From contig NZ_JAHEDV010000002.1 in assembly GCF_024641065.1 (NCBI RefSeq), positions 124,001 through 188,000 of the forward strand: a stretch of 64,000 nt of DNA, read 5' to 3'. The position numbers were made by a program, and so were the translations under genes. This document shows positions 51,891 to 63,880 of the stretch, piece by piece (the first letter of the stretch is position 1; each line of letters begins with the position of its first letter). The DNA comes from Rhodoluna sp. (GTDB taxonomy: Bacteria; Actinomycetota; Actinomycetes; Actinomycetales; Microbacteriaceae). Below the pieces are notes generated by a model that searched no databases, was not told where the DNA came from, and saw only the letters and a program-made list of their open reading frames with translations.

Positions 51891-53126
51891 TTAGTCCTGG
51901 TAGTCGGCGGTATTAATTTGCTTCATATATTTTGAAGAAGTGACCAATATTCCCGCCGTGAGCACCATTGCGGCAAGCACTTTATAAACCACCGGAACAC
52001 CGTAGGTGTCGACCGCGATTCCCGCAAAGACCATCGAAAGCATTGGTCCACCAGACCAAATGACCATCTCGAGGCTGAACACTCGACCGCGCTTTGAAGG
52101 CGCAACCTTGCGCTGAATCACGGTGTTCATCAGCGGAGGCATTGGGCCCCAGGCCGCACCGAGCAGCAAACCGCAAACCATCATTGCCCAATAAGGCGGC
52201 AAGAACGACATCGGCACCATTGATAGCGCAACGCCAAGAATCGCGAATCTAAAGATCGAGCTGTAGCTAAATTTGCGAGCCAGACGCTCGAACGAGAGTG
52301 ACCCAACAACGGTCATGGCAGCCATAGCCGAAAGCAAGGTTCCGAGCTGCTGCGGTTCACCAAGTTCATTGAAGTAGGTTGGCAAAACTACCATCTCAGT
52401 TGGCAGATAAATCATGGCCAAGGTCATTACGCCGGCAAGCAAAATTGCCACGGATGGCGTCTTGAACACAACCGTAAAACCTTCGACTGCAAATTTGAAA
52501 AGACTCTTTTCGTCTTCGTGGTCTTCTTTGTGCTCGTGAGCCTTGATCGGAATCATGAACAAGCCTGAGATGAAGCCGATGGCCGCAATCAGGTAGAAGG
52601 TGTTGTAGACGCCAGTCCAACCAATGAATAGCGCAGCCAGTGCCGGGCCAATTGCAAAACCAGATGCAAAAACGGCTTCTTGAATTGAGTTTGCGCGCTC
52701 AAGCGAGAGCCCTGCTACTCGAGCAACATCGGGCACGAATGACTTTCGTGCGGTGCCGGCTCCAGAGGCAACCGTTGACCTAATGGTGCCGATGATGATT
52801 AGCAGCGCAAGGGTCATAACCCAAAGGCTGTTAGCCAGTGGAATCAAGAGCACACTGGCGGCGGCCAAAAACTCAATGATGATGCTGGTCTTGCGACGAC
52901 CGAACTTGTCGATGATCGACCCGATTACCGGTGCTAGCAACAAGCCTGGAATCGAAGTGATTGCGATCATCATGCCGGCGCTTGCGGCTGAACCGGTCAT
53001 TTGAATAGCCAACCAAGGGAAGGCCATGAAAATCATCGAGCCCGAAACCACACTCAGCATCGAAGAGATCTGAGTGAGAACGAAAGGAGTTTTGGTGCGC
53101 TTCTCTTTAGCGGAGTTCGAGGTCAT
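51891..53126 (-). CDS. Major facilitator superfamily transporter
   Basis: 411 residues, twelve membrane helices. The motif-A-like loop IIDKFGRRKTS is at about 67-77, and a His/Asp/Glu-rich central loop (EHKEDHEDEKS) separates the halves. Resembles drug/macrolide-type exporters of the MFS_3 group. Start ATG 53126 overlaps the pyrE end by 20 bases. Confidence 0.85.
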   Translation of the reverse strand: MTSNSAKEKRTKTPFVLTQISSMLSVVSGSMIFMAFPWLAIQMTGSAASAGMMIAITSIPGLLLAPVIGSIIDKFGRRKTSIIIEFLAAASVLLIPLANSLWVMTLALLIIIGTIRSTVASGAGTARKSFVPDVARVAGLSLERANSIQEAVFASGFAIGPALAALFIGWTGVYNTFYLIAAIGFISGLFMIPIKAHEHKEDHEDEKSLFKFAVEGFTVVFKTPSVAILLAGVMTLAMIYLPTEMVVLPTYFNELGEPQQLGTLLSAMAAMTVVGSLSFERLARKFSYSSIFRFAILGVALSMVPMSFLPPYWAMMVCGLLLGAAWGPMPPLMNTVIQRKVAPSKRGRVFSLEMVIWSGGPMLSMVFAGIAVDTYGVPVVYKVLAAMVLTAGILVTSSKYMKQINTADYQD

Positions 53127-53670
53127 CGAGGCTCACAGCCGACAGGTATTTGTAGCCTGCGTCACCGATAACTTTGTCGGCACCGGTGTCACGGTCAACC
53201 ACGGTTGCAACGGCAACAATGATTGCGCCGGCTTCTTCAAGTGCCTTAGCAGCGGTTAGTGGTGAACCTCCGGTTGTTGAAGTGTCTTCGACCACAATCA
53301 CGCGTTTGCCTTCAACCGATGGGCCTTCAACCTGACGACCCATTCCATGAGCTTTGGCAGCCTTGCGAACTACAAAAGCGTCAACGGCACGACCACGTGC
53401 TGCAGCCTGGTGCATGATTGCGGTGGCCACTGGGTCGGCACCCATGGTTAGACCGCCAACTGCGTCAAAATCTGTGATGCCGGCAGCATCGAGCATGTCT
53501 AGAACTACCTGACCAATCAGTGGGGCAGCCTCGTGGTGAAGGGTTGCGCGACGAAGGTCAACATAGTAGTCAGCCTCAATTCCGCTAGACAAAGTCACCT
53601 TGCCGTGAACAACAGCAAGTTCTTTGATTAGTTCTACAAGACGCGGCTTTGATGGTGAAGTGAAGGTCAT
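53107..53670 (-). CDS. pyrE: Orotate phosphoribosyltransferase
   Basis: 187 residues. The PRPP-binding loop is VIVVEDTSTTGGSP; KVTLSSGIEADYYVDLR near the start is typical. Makes OMP from orotate and PRPP in pyrimidine synthesis. Confidence 0.95.
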   Translation of the reverse strand: MTFTSPSKPRLVELIKELAVVHGKVTLSSGIEADYYVDLRRATLHHEAAPLIGQVVLDMLDAAGITDFDAVGGLTMGADPVATAIMHQAAARGRAVDAFVVRKAAKAHGMGRQVEGPSVEGKRVIVVEDTSTTGGSPLTAAKALEEAGAIIVAVATVVDRDTGADKVIGDAGYKYLSAVSLDDLELR

Positions 53671-53718
53671 GCTTCTAGTTTACGAGAGCGCGGCGGTGGC
53701 TTCAGATAACCTTTATGC

Positions 53719-54135
53719 ATGACCAAGATGATGTTTGTAAACCTGCCGGTTCAATCGCTAAAACGCTCAGTAGATTTTTATACCGAGCTGGGCTTCAAGT
53801 TCAACCCGCAGTTCACCAACGAGGTGTCAACCTGCATGATTGTTGGCGAATTCAACTTCATCATGCTGCTAGAGCAGCCATTCTTCGCGAGCTTTATCGA
53901 CAAGCCAATTGCCCCAACTAACAAGACTGTTTCGGCAATCACCGCTATCACCTATGACTCAGAAGCAGAGGTTCGAGCAGTTTGTGAAAAAGCCTTCGAG
54001 CTTGGCGCCCGACGCTATAAAGAACCTGAAGACCACGGATTCATGTTCGGTTGGGGTTTCGAAGACCTCGATGGCCACATCATCGAGCCTTTCTACATGA
54101 ACCAAGAGCACGTCATTCCGGTCGAAAACAACTAA
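53719..54135 (+). CDS. VOC/glyoxalase-family protein
   Basis: 138 residues in two beta-alpha-beta-beta-beta units: MTKMMFVNLPVQSLKRSVDFYTELGF and a C-terminal GFEDLDGHIIEPFYM. Metal sites look partial. Function unknown (possibly resistance or dioxygenase-like). Its stop shares a base with the next start (TAATG). Confidence 0.85.
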   Translation: MTKMMFVNLPVQSLKRSVDFYTELGFKFNPQFTNEVSTCMIVGEFNFIMLLEQPFFASFIDKPIAPTNKTVSAITAITYDSEAEVRAVCEKAFELGARRYKEPEDHGFMFGWGFEDLDGHIIEPFYMNQEHVIPVENN

Positions 54136-54929
54136 TGCGAATTGCAACTCACAACGTAAATTCAATTCGCACTCGAGTTGATCGAGTTGTCGACTGGTTG
54201 GTTCGATCAGACACCGATGTTTTGGCCATGCAAGAAATCAAGTGCAAGCCTGAGCAGTTTCCGGTCAAAAAATTTGAAGATGCCGGCTACACAATCACGA
54301 TGCATGGCCTAGACCAGTGGAATGGTGTGGCATTCGCAAGCCGCATTCCAGCTGAAGAAGTCGAGATTGGTTTCACTGGCATGCCAGCATTTGGCAAAGA
54401 GGGCAAGCCAGCTATCGAAGAAGCCCGTGCACTTGGTGCCACTTTTAATGGCGTTCGCCTTTGGTCGCTCTATGTGCCAAATGGTCGAACCATCGACGAC
54501 CCGCACTTCAACTACAAGCTCGAATGGCTAGACCGTTTGGCTGCCAACGTTGCCGAGTGGGTTGAATACCAGCCTGAGCAGCCACTTGCGCTGATGGGTG
54601 ACTTTAACATTGCTCCGCTAGACACCGATGTCTGGGATATCGATGACTTCATCGGAGCCACCCACGTCACCCCAGCCGAACGCCAGGCTTTTGAAGCCTT
54701 TGAACAGGTTGGCTTGACCGATGTGGTTCGTCCGTTGGTTCCTGAGGGATACACCTATTGGGATTACCAGCAACTTCGATTCCCGAAGAATGAGGGAATG
54801 CGCATCGACTTTATCCTTGGCAATGAGGCTTTTGCTGATGGAGTTACCAACGCGGTTATTGACCGCAACGAGCGCAAGGGCGAAGCACCGAGCGACCACG
54901 TGCCCGTGGTTGTCGACTTTAGTGTTTAG
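54135..54929 (+). CDS. xthA: Exodeoxyribonuclease III
   Basis: 264 residues from ATG 54135; the longer frame from 54051 is only overlap with the upstream gene. MRIATHNVNSIRTR, AMQEIKC (metal Glu), GDFNIAPLDTDVWD and the final SDHVPVVVDF are the family's catalytic motifs. AP endonuclease/3'-5' exonuclease for base excision repair. Confidence 0.95.
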   Translation: MRIATHNVNSIRTRVDRVVDWLVRSDTDVLAMQEIKCKPEQFPVKKFEDAGYTITMHGLDQWNGVAFASRIPAEEVEIGFTGMPAFGKEGKPAIEEARALGATFNGVRLWSLYVPNGRTIDDPHFNYKLEWLDRLAANVAEWVEYQPEQPLALMGDFNIAPLDTDVWDIDDFIGATHVTPAERQAFEAFEQVGLTDVVRPLVPEGYTYWDYQQLRFPKNEGMRIDFILGNEAFADGVTNAVIDRNERKGEAPSDHVPVVVDFSV

Positions 54930-55672
54930 CGGTTTTTAGCTTCGAGCCAGAACTTGCGTTCTTCGGCATCGAGTTTTTCAATCGAATACCTAAGCGCGGT
55001 TCTTGGCATGGTTGCCGCATGACGCCCTAGAAATTCTCGAAGCACCTCAACATCGCGCTTGCCGGCTTCGCGAAGCATCCAGCCAACCGCCTTGTGCATT
55101 AGGTCGTGAGAATCGCCAAGCAGCAGCTCTGAAATGTGAATTGTTGGCCCGAGGTCATAAGCGTCAAAGCCAATCTTGTCGGCACGAATAAATGCAAAGG
55201 TCAGCAACATGGCAACTCTGCGCTCCCAGAGCTGTTCACTTCGGGCAAGCCTCGCAAGAAGCTGCATCGAATCTGGGCGACCAATTAAGAACATTCCAAA
55301 ATAGGGGGCCGATGCATCGACAAGATCCCAGTTATTGACTCGACCCTCGTGAACCAACCGAAGGTAGTGATCAAACATCTCTTGTTGTTCACCCGCCGTC
55401 TTGGTCTTCTTAAACCGGTTGACCATAATGAACAAACCGCAACTGCGGTGTTCGTGAATTGGCGAAGCCAAAAGCTCGTCGATTTCGTGAAGCGGCAGGT
55501 GCTTGAATTGCACCGAAACTGACCGGGTTTCAGGAACAGTCAGCCCCAGAAACACATCTCCCTCGCCATATTCCCCAGGCCCGGTCTTGAAAAACCGTTC
55601 GAACATTCCAACTTTGTCTGGGTGTGAAAAAGCCGCCAATGCGGTTTTCACATCGGCGGCTGTTTCAGTCAT
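54926..55672 (-). CDS. AlkD-like DNA alkylation repair protein
   Basis: 248 residues made of HEAT-like helices: FKTGPGEYGEGDVFLGLTVPETR, NNWDLVDASAP and HKAVGWMLREAGKRD. Such glycosylases remove bulky or alkylated bases. Convergent with the exonuclease, overlapping by 4 bases. Confidence 0.9.
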   Translation of the reverse strand: MTETAADVKTALAAFSHPDKVGMFERFFKTGPGEYGEGDVFLGLTVPETRSVSVQFKHLPLHEIDELLASPIHEHRSCGLFIMVNRFKKTKTAGEQQEMFDHYLRLVHEGRVNNWDLVDASAPYFGMFLIGRPDSMQLLARLARSEQLWERRVAMLLTFAFIRADKIGFDAYDLGPTIHISELLLGDSHDLMHKAVGWMLREAGKRDVEVLREFLGRHAATMPRTALRYSIEKLDAEERKFWLEAKNR

Positions 55673-55692
55673 AACTAGAGATTACTGCTGGT

Positions 55693-57645
55693 TTAGAGCT
55701 CGCTCACTACAACCAGTGAATCTCCGGCAGCAGGCTTGAAGCGATCGGTCTTAGCTGGGTTCAGCTCTACGCCGGTTGATGCGTGCCCCTTTGAGTTAGC
55801 CAGGGTGCGGTAACCAATTGCCGACTCACCATTTGCACGAGCAATGGCAACAAGCTCTGCATATTCAATCTCTTTGCCAAGTGGGGCATACTGCTCAATT
55901 GGCTTCACGTTGATTGACGCACCTTCAGCGTCAAACAGGTCGTCAAAGATTGGTGCAAGTTCTGGGTTCTCAGAAACCTGGGCAATCAGTAGGGCAGCCA
56001 AGTTGTCGCTAACCACTAGATCGTCAGCAGCAGCAACCTGAGCTAGCTCGGCCTTGCGGCTGTCTAGAATTTCGGCAACCAAACGGGTTGGCTCAACACC
56101 ATTGCCCTGAGCCGCAAACAACTGGTTCATCTGCAACATGGTCAGCATGGTCTGCGCATCGGCTTCGCTCTCGCTAATCGCGTTGCGGTATCCAAGGATG
56201 ATTACCTCGTTGTACTTTTTTGCAGAAGCTGCAGCGATAAGTTCATCGATGTCGCCTGAAACTGAAGCATGAGTAACCTTCACGTTTGAACCAAAGTTGA
56301 GGTTGGCCAACTGATCGGCAGCAACAAACTTTGACTGGGCAACGATGTGAACGGTTGAGCCCTTAGGCAAAAACTGTGCAACCTCGGCGACCACTGACTG
56401 ACCCATTGAAGACCAGCCAATAACCAATAGGTGCTCGGCCTTGCGAGCAGGAGCCTTGGCAGCGGTGTACTTCTTTTTCAAGATGTCTTCGCGAACCCCG
56501 GTGTAAACAACCTTGTCGTCATCTTCTGCGATGGCAACAATGCGGCTGTTAGCGGTGAGCTTGGTCTTGGCATCTGGGTTGATGTGTCTAACGCCCTTGT
56601 CGTCGATGAAGCCGATTACCGAAGCGGTGTTGAATGCCAACAGTGCGTCACCATAGGTTTTGCCGGCAAGGGCAGGAACGTTGTTGAAGTAAATCTCGTC
56701 GCCAGCAAAGTCGAGCAAGTCTAGAGTTACGGCAGCCAAACCTGGTTGGCGTGAAGCCTGAGCGGTAACGCGAGCGATTACATCGTGTGAACGAACCGAG
56801 ATGACTGCGCCATTGGTTGCAGTCTCAAGTGCCTCAGCTGTGTGCGGGTCGTCAACCTCAGCAACAATCTTTAGAGCCGGGTTCGGGTTTACCGACTTCA
56901 CGGCAAGCACGGTTGAAACTACGTTGGCGTCGCCCTTGTCGTCTGAATCAAGGATTATCACTGACTTGGCACCTGCAATGTTGGCACGCTTTAGGTCAGC
57001 CGGGTTGGTTACATCGCCACGGCGGGTAACCACGCGAAGCTTGCCCAAATCACCGGCGCGAGAGGCGATCTCGTCATCCATGACTTCGCGCTCTGCGTCT
57101 GAGAAAACCACTACGAGTGGCTTGCGCACGTTCTGGTTTGCAACAGCAAGTTCTTTCAAGATTGGGAACACGCGGTTTGACCAACCCAAGATCAGGGTGT
57201 GACCTGACTCGATTACCGGGCTCTTGCCCTTCTTGAGTTTGGCTACTGCGTTACCAACCGAGGTTGCCACGAAACCGATGATGGTAGCGGTAACTGCTGT
57301 GGTGATGATCCAGTAGAAAATCGAGATGATGCGGCCACCCCAAGTGGCGTCTTTTGCCTTGTCAAGAATGATTGAGAACGAGGCCCAAACCTTGTCAATA
57401 AAACTGCCCTCTGGAGCTGGGTTTACCAGCGGGGTGCCCGCGATGAAGTCAACAAAGATTGCCATCAGAATCGACAGCACGATGAGTGCTACGAAGACAT
57501 AACCAACAAATGCGCCGCTTCTAGATAGCGAGTTGTCAAAGGCATAACGCACACGAGTGCCAATGCTGGTCTTGGATGCTCTTGGAGCCTCGGCTTCGCC
57601 TTGAGCCCCCTGGCCGTAAGTACGGTTCTCGTTGTTATCAGACAT
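55693..57645 (-). CDS. CASTOR/POLLUX-type ion channel protein
   Basis: 650 residues. Two N-terminal membrane segments (about 40-70 and 105-130), then TrkA-N/RCK-like Rossmann units: SGHTLILGWSNRVFPILKEL (about 147) and a second LLVIGWSSMGQSVVAEVAQF (about 404). Homologues in plants are nuclear cation channels; in bacteria the role is unclear. The channel-pore helix is not obvious. Confidence 0.85.
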   Translation of the reverse strand: MSDNNENRTYGQGAQGEAEAPRASKTSIGTRVRYAFDNSLSRSGAFVGYVFVALIVLSILMAIFVDFIAGTPLVNPAPEGSFIDKVWASFSIILDKAKDATWGGRIISIFYWIITTAVTATIIGFVATSVGNAVAKLKKGKSPVIESGHTLILGWSNRVFPILKELAVANQNVRKPLVVVFSDAEREVMDDEIASRAGDLGKLRVVTRRGDVTNPADLKRANIAGAKSVIILDSDDKGDANVVSTVLAVKSVNPNPALKIVAEVDDPHTAEALETATNGAVISVRSHDVIARVTAQASRQPGLAAVTLDLLDFAGDEIYFNNVPALAGKTYGDALLAFNTASVIGFIDDKGVRHINPDAKTKLTANSRIVAIAEDDDKVVYTGVREDILKKKYTAAKAPARKAEHLLVIGWSSMGQSVVAEVAQFLPKGSTVHIVAQSKFVAADQLANLNFGSNVKVTHASVSGDIDELIAAASAKKYNEVIILGYRNAISESEADAQTMLTMLQMNQLFAAQGNGVEPTRLVAEILDSRKAELAQVAAADDLVVSDNLAALLIAQVSENPELAPIFDDLFDAEGASINVKPIEQYAPLGKEIEYAELVAIARANGESAIGYRTLANSKGHASTGVELNPAKTDRFKPAAGDSLVVVSEL

Positions 57646-57739
57646 AGGGAGAAGTTTAGCGTTTTGCTTTTTTCTCTCAAGAGAGTTGTTGGGTTATTCG
57701 TATATGCGAACAAAAACCAATAACTTTCTGCCCGTGAGG

Positions 57740-57760
57740 GCCGGCTTAGGCCTTGTTGAT

Positions 57761-57770
<10 letters not shown>
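57740..57770 (-). terminator. Terminator of the heat-shock operon
   Basis: GCCGGCTTAG (57740-57749) and CTAAGCCGGC (57761-57770) form a perfect 10-bp stem overlapping the clpB stop codon. No strong T-run follows. Confidence 0.55.
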
Positions 57771-59907
<2,137 letters not shown>

Positions 59908-59911
<4 letters not shown>

Positions 59912-60321
59912 CGCGCCCTCCACAGCACTACAGAATTTTGTTTGGCCGGCCGGCGGCCTCTAGCGAGGCTTTCGACACCCTGCTCACCCGCTGCAAATAC
60001 TCGGGCTCCAGGTCGGTTCATAAGTTCATTTGCCAAGGCTTGCTCGAGATCTCGAACTCGCTGGTTCAGCTCAGCATTCTGGTTTTCAAGTTCCAAAATG
60101 CGTCGGATGCCCTCAAGACTCACACCTTCATTAGACAGGCGAGCAATCTCGCGAAGTTGGGCGACGTTTCGCATGGTGTAGCGGCGGGTTTGACCACCGG
60201 TTCTGGCTGGCACTACGAGCCCAATGCGGTCATAATCACGCAGGGTCTGTGGGTGCATCACGGCTAATTCAGCCGCAACCGAAATTGCAAATAGCGGAGT
60301 GTTCTGATCGAACTGTTCCAT
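59908..60321 (-). CDS. hspR: Heat-shock repressor HspR (MerR family)
   Basis: 137 residues. MerR helix-turn-helix: [44 protein letters not shown], then a helical tail. It represses the operon through HAIR repeats found upstream of dnaK. Ends within the clpB start. Confidence 0.94.
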
Positions 60322-60331
60322 TTTTCGCCTC

Positions 60332-61261
60332 CTAGAGGAGTCCGGCCTTCAGCAACAGATCTGCTCTCGGGTCTTCGCTCGGCAGTTGCGCTTCGAAGTC
60401 TTCGAGCGCCTTTTTAGCTTTGTCATTCACATGGCTTGGCACAGCAATTTCTACTGTGGCAAGAAGATCGCCCTCGGCCTTTGAGGTCACAACACCGCGG
60501 CCTTTAACTCGCAGAACTCGACCATTAGGGGTTCCGGGGGCAACCTTTAGTTTGACCGGTTCGCCACCCAGAGTTGGCACCTGAATTGTTGCTCCAAGTA
60601 CTGCCTCGGCATAGGTGATTGGCACAGTCACGCGCAGGTTGTTTCCGTCACGGATGAAAACCGGGTGCGGCTTTACGGTCAGGCTAATGATCAGATCGCC
60701 CGCCGGGCCACCGTTTGGTGAAGCTTGACCCTTGCCAGCAATCTTGATCTTTTGGCCATCTTGCACACCGGCCGGAATCTTCACCGTGGTTGGCTCGCCG
60801 TTGCCAAGGGCCACCTTGATGGTGGTTCCCTTGACCCCGTCGATGAAATCCAAGGTTTGTTTCATGGTTAGGTCAGAGCCACGCTGAGGGCCGAAGCCGC
60901 GACCACCGCCGCCACCGAATAGGTTAGCGAAAACATCTTCGAAGCCGCCGCCCGCCGGAAAACCTCCCGGAAAACCACCGCTGAAGCCTCCGCCTTGACC
61001 GCCGCCAAAACCGCCGCGGGCACCTGGGCCCATGGCGCGCATTTGGTCATATTCGGCACGCTGATTTTTATCAGAAAGAACCGAGTAGGCCTCGCTGATT
61101 TCTTTGAAACGTGCCTCGGCCTTAGCATCACCTGGATTGGTGTCTGGGTGATTCTGGCGAGAGAGCTTACGATAAACCTTCTTCAGTTCAGCCTCAGACA
61201 CGTCTTTAGATACGCCAAGGACTTTATAGAAATCCTTGTCGAACCAGTCTTGACTTGCCAT
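60332..61261 (-). CDS. dnaJ: DnaJ-type co-chaperone without zinc fingers
   Basis: 309 residues. J domain with HPD (about 38-40, QNHPDTNPG), long G/F region (about 79-125), then two beta client-binding domains. No CxxCxGxG repeats anywhere, so this is a type II (CbpA-like) J protein, unlike most DnaJ encoded in dnaK operons. Stimulates DnaK ATPase. Confidence 0.92.
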   Translation of the reverse strand: MASQDWFDKDFYKVLGVSKDVSEAELKKVYRKLSRQNHPDTNPGDAKAEARFKEISEAYSVLSDKNQRAEYDQMRAMGPGARGGFGGGQGGGFSGGFPGGFPAGGGFEDVFANLFGGGGGRGFGPQRGSDLTMKQTLDFIDGVKGTTIKVALGNGEPTTVKIPAGVQDGQKIKIAGKGQASPNGGPAGDLIISLTVKPHPVFIRDGNNLRVTVPITYAEAVLGATIQVPTLGGEPVKLKVAPGTPNGRVLRVKGRGVVTSKAEGDLLATVEIAVPSHVNDKAKKALEDFEAQLPSEDPRADLLLKAGLL

Positions 61262-61286
61262 GTTTGAACCTCGTGTTAGTTATTGA

Positions 61287-61841
61287 TTATTCAGCTGGGA
61301 TAAAAACTGCCACCATTGCTGGTCGAAGCAGTCGGTCGCCGAGCATGAAGCCCGGCTCGACTACATCGGCAATGACGTTCTCGGTAACCTCTGCGTTTGG
61401 AGTCTGCACCAGCGCGTTGTGTAGCTCTGGGTCAAACTTGTCACCCTTGGCTGCGAAAGCCTTGAGTCCAAACTTGTCACCTGCGTTGCGAAGCTTGGCA
61501 ACCACAGCAGCAAAAGGGCTGCCTTCAAGGTCGCCGTGCGCTTCGGCGCGGGTTAGGTCGTCGAGAGCGGGCAAGACCGCGCGCAGAACTTCGGCGATTG
61601 CTGCATTGCGTGCAACATCGCGGTCTCGTTCAACGCGAGTCTTGTAGTTCACAAACTCAGCCTGAAGTCGCTGAAGATCAGCGAGCAGTTCAGCCTCTTT
61701 CGAGATTGGGCCGGTTTCGTCAACTAGGTCAGCAAGTTCTTGATCTAAACCAGTTTCGTCAGTTGCAGCAGCATCAGCGTTCGAAGCGTTTTGAGCTGAC
61801 TCAGCCTCATCGGCTGGGCCGTTTGAATCTTGGTCGCTCAT
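61287..61841 (-). CDS. grpE: Nucleotide exchange factor GrpE
   Basis: 184 residues: acidic start, long coiled coil (about 50-100), then the beta domain ending VADVVEPGFMLGDRLLRPAMVAV. Releases ADP from DnaK. Start overlaps the dnaK stop by one base. Confidence 0.95.
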   Translation of the reverse strand: MSDQDSNGPADEAESAQNASNADAAATDETGLDQELADLVDETGPISKEAELLADLQRLQAEFVNYKTRVERDRDVARNAAIAEVLRAVLPALDDLTRAEAHGDLEGSPFAAVVAKLRNAGDKFGLKAFAAKGDKFDPELHNALVQTPNAEVTENVIADVVEPGFMLGDRLLRPAMVAVFIPAE

Positions 61842-63679
61842 TACTTCTTCTCTTCGTCTTCGTCGACAACCTCGGCGTCAACAACGTCTTCGCCAGTTGC
61901 CTCGGCAGCAGCCTCTTCGCCCTCTGCAGGAGTTGCAGCGTAGATTGCCTCGCCTAGCTTCTGCTGAGATTCGTTTAGCTTCTCAACTGCAGACTTCACT
62001 GCCTCGATGTCTTCTCCGGCGAGCGCAGCCTTCACTGCATCAACGTCAGCCTGAACCTCGGTCTTGACCTCTTCAGGTAGCTTCTCGTCGTTGTCTTTGA
62101 TCAGCTTCTCGATTTGGTAGACCATGCCCTCGGCCTGGTTGCGTAGATCGGCTTCTTCACGACGCTTCTTGTCTTCGGCTGCGTGCTCTTCTCCTTCGCG
62201 AACCATACGCTCGATGTCTTCTTTAGAAAGTGAAGAACCACCGGTGATGGTGACAGATGCCTCTTTGCCAGTGCCCTTGTCTTTTGCAGACACGTGCACA
62301 ATGCCGTTGGCGTCGATGTCGAAGGTTACCTCGATCTGTGGCACACCACGTGGTGCTGGTGCAATGCCGGCTAGGTCAAAGTTGCCGAGTGACTTGTTGT
62401 CGCGAACGAACTCACGCTCACCCTGGTAAACCTGGATGCTTACCTGTGGCTGGTTGTCGTCTGCGGTGGTGAAGGTCTCTGAACGCTTGGTCGGAATCGC
62501 AGTGTTGCGCTCGATTAGCTTGGTCATGATTCCACCCTTGGTTTCGATACCAAGTGAAAGCGGGGTCACGTCGATCAGTAGAACGTCTTTGCGCTCACCC
62601 TTTAGAACACCGGCCTGTAGCGACGCACCAACGGCAACAACCTCGTCAGGGTTTACACCCTTGTTTGGCTCCTTGCCACCGGTTAGCTTCTTTACCAATT
62701 CAGAAACTGCAGGCATACGGGTTGAACCACCAACAAGCACAACGTGTGCGATATCGGCAACCTTTACGCCGGCCTCTTTAATGACGTCTTCGAATGGCTT
62801 CTTGGTGCGAAGCAATAGGTCTTCGGTCATCTGCTCGAACTGTGCGCGGGTTAGGGTTTCATCCAAGTTTGCTGGGCCATTCTCGGTTAGAGATAGGTAA
62901 GGCAACTGAATGTTGGCGCTCATCGACTGTGAAAGCTCTTTCTTAGCCTGCTCAGCAGCCTCTTTTAGACGCTGAAGTGCAATCTTGTCTTTCGAAACGT
63001 CAACACCGGTGGTCTCTTTGAACTTCTTAACCAGGTGGTCAACAATACGCTGATCCCAGTCGTCGCCACCAAGGCGGTTGTCACCTGAGGTTGAACGAAC
63101 TTGAATGGTCGAGAAGCCTTCATCCTTGCCAACTTCTAGCAATGAGACGTCGAAAGTACCGCCACCAAGGTCGAATACCAGGATGAGCTCGTCTTCTTTA
63201 CCCTTGTCTAGGCCGTATGCCAAAGCAGCAGCGGTTGGCTCGTTGATGATGCGAAGCACGTTTAGGCCCGCGATCTCACCGGCATCCTTGGTTGCCTGAC
63301 GCTCAGCGTCGTTGAAGTAAGCCGGAACAGTAATTACGGCGTCGTTAACTGCTTCACCCAGGTAGGTCTCGGCGTCGCGCTTTAGCTTGGCCAGGGTTCG
63401 AGCTGAAATCTCCTGAGGGGTGTACTTCTTACCGTCAACGTCGAAGGTCCAGTCGGTGCCCATGTGGCGCTTGACTGATGCGATGGTGCGGTCAACGTTG
63501 GTAACGGCCTGGCGCTTAGCGGTCTCGCCCACTAGAACTTCGCCATCCTTGGTGAATGCAACGATAGACGGAGTGGTGCGGAAACCCTCAGCGTTAGCGA
63601 TAACGGTTGGTTCGCCACCCTCAAGCACAGAAACTGCGCTGTTGGTGGTACCTAGGTCAATACCTACTGCACGTGCCAT
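61841..63679 (-). CDS. dnaK: Chaperone DnaK
   Basis: 612 residues. ATPase-domain [23 protein letters not shown] and [12 protein letters not shown]; substrate domain from about 370; acidic tail ending in EEKK. First gene of the heat-shock operon, with HspR sites and a promoter just upstream. Confidence 0.97.
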   Translation of the reverse strand: MARAVGIDLGTTNSAVSVLEGGEPTVIANAEGFRTTPSIVAFTKDGEVLVGETAKRQAVTNVDRTIASVKRHMGTDWTFDVDGKKYTPQEISARTLAKLKRDAETYLGEAVNDAVITVPAYFNDAERQATKDAGEIAGLNVLRIINEPTAAALAYGLDKGKEDELILVFDLGGGTFDVSLLEVGKDEGFSTIQVRSTSGDNRLGGDDWDQRIVDHLVKKFKETTGVDVSKDKIALQRLKEAAEQAKKELSQSMSANIQLPYLSLTENGPANLDETLTRAQFEQMTEDLLLRTKKPFEDVIKEAGVKVADIAHVVLVGGSTRMPAVSELVKKLTGGKEPNKGVNPDEVVAVGASLQAGVLKGERKDVLLIDVTPLSLGIETKGGIMTKLIERNTAIPTKRSETFTTADDNQPQVSIQVYQGEREFVRDNKSLGNFDLAGIAPAPRGVPQIEVTFDIDANGIVHVSAKDKGTGKEASVTITGGSSLSKEDIERMVREGEEHAAEDKKRREEADLRNQAEGMVYQIEKLIKDNDEKLPEEVKTEVQADVDAVKAALAGEDIEAVKSAVEKLNESQQKLGEAIYAATPAEGEEAAAEATGEDVVDAEVVDEDEEKK

Positions 63680-63739
63680 TTATTGTTTCTCCTCTTTTGT
63701 GTGGGCTTTTGGCCCGGTTTTTCGTTCTGCGGGCTCAAA

Positions 63740-63787
63740 CCTGAGCCGCTTTGACTCAAGTTTCACACGAGGTCAAAATCTTGTCAA
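63740..63787 (-). promoter_or_regulatory. dnaK promoter with HspR (HAIR) site
   Basis: HAIR-like CCTGAGC-N7-ACTCAAG at 63740-63760 (consensus CTTGAGT-N7-ACTCAAG, two mismatches in the left arm). -35 TTGACA (63787-63782), 17 bases, -10 GAAACT (63764-63759), which the HAIR site overlaps. Confidence 0.8.
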
Positions 63788-63802
63788 GCATTCACAGCAA
63801 AA

Positions 63803-63823
63803 TCTAAGTCTTCTCGACTCAAG
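63803..63823. promoter_or_regulatory. Second, degenerate HAIR site
   Basis: TCTAAGT-N7-ACTCAAG; the right arm is perfect, the left has three mismatches to consensus. Just upstream of the dnaK -35. Confidence 0.5.
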
Positions 63824-63880
63824 TTTGCCTCTGAGCGATATTCTCGCCTCATTCACAGCCAATAATGCGATGCTGGAATC

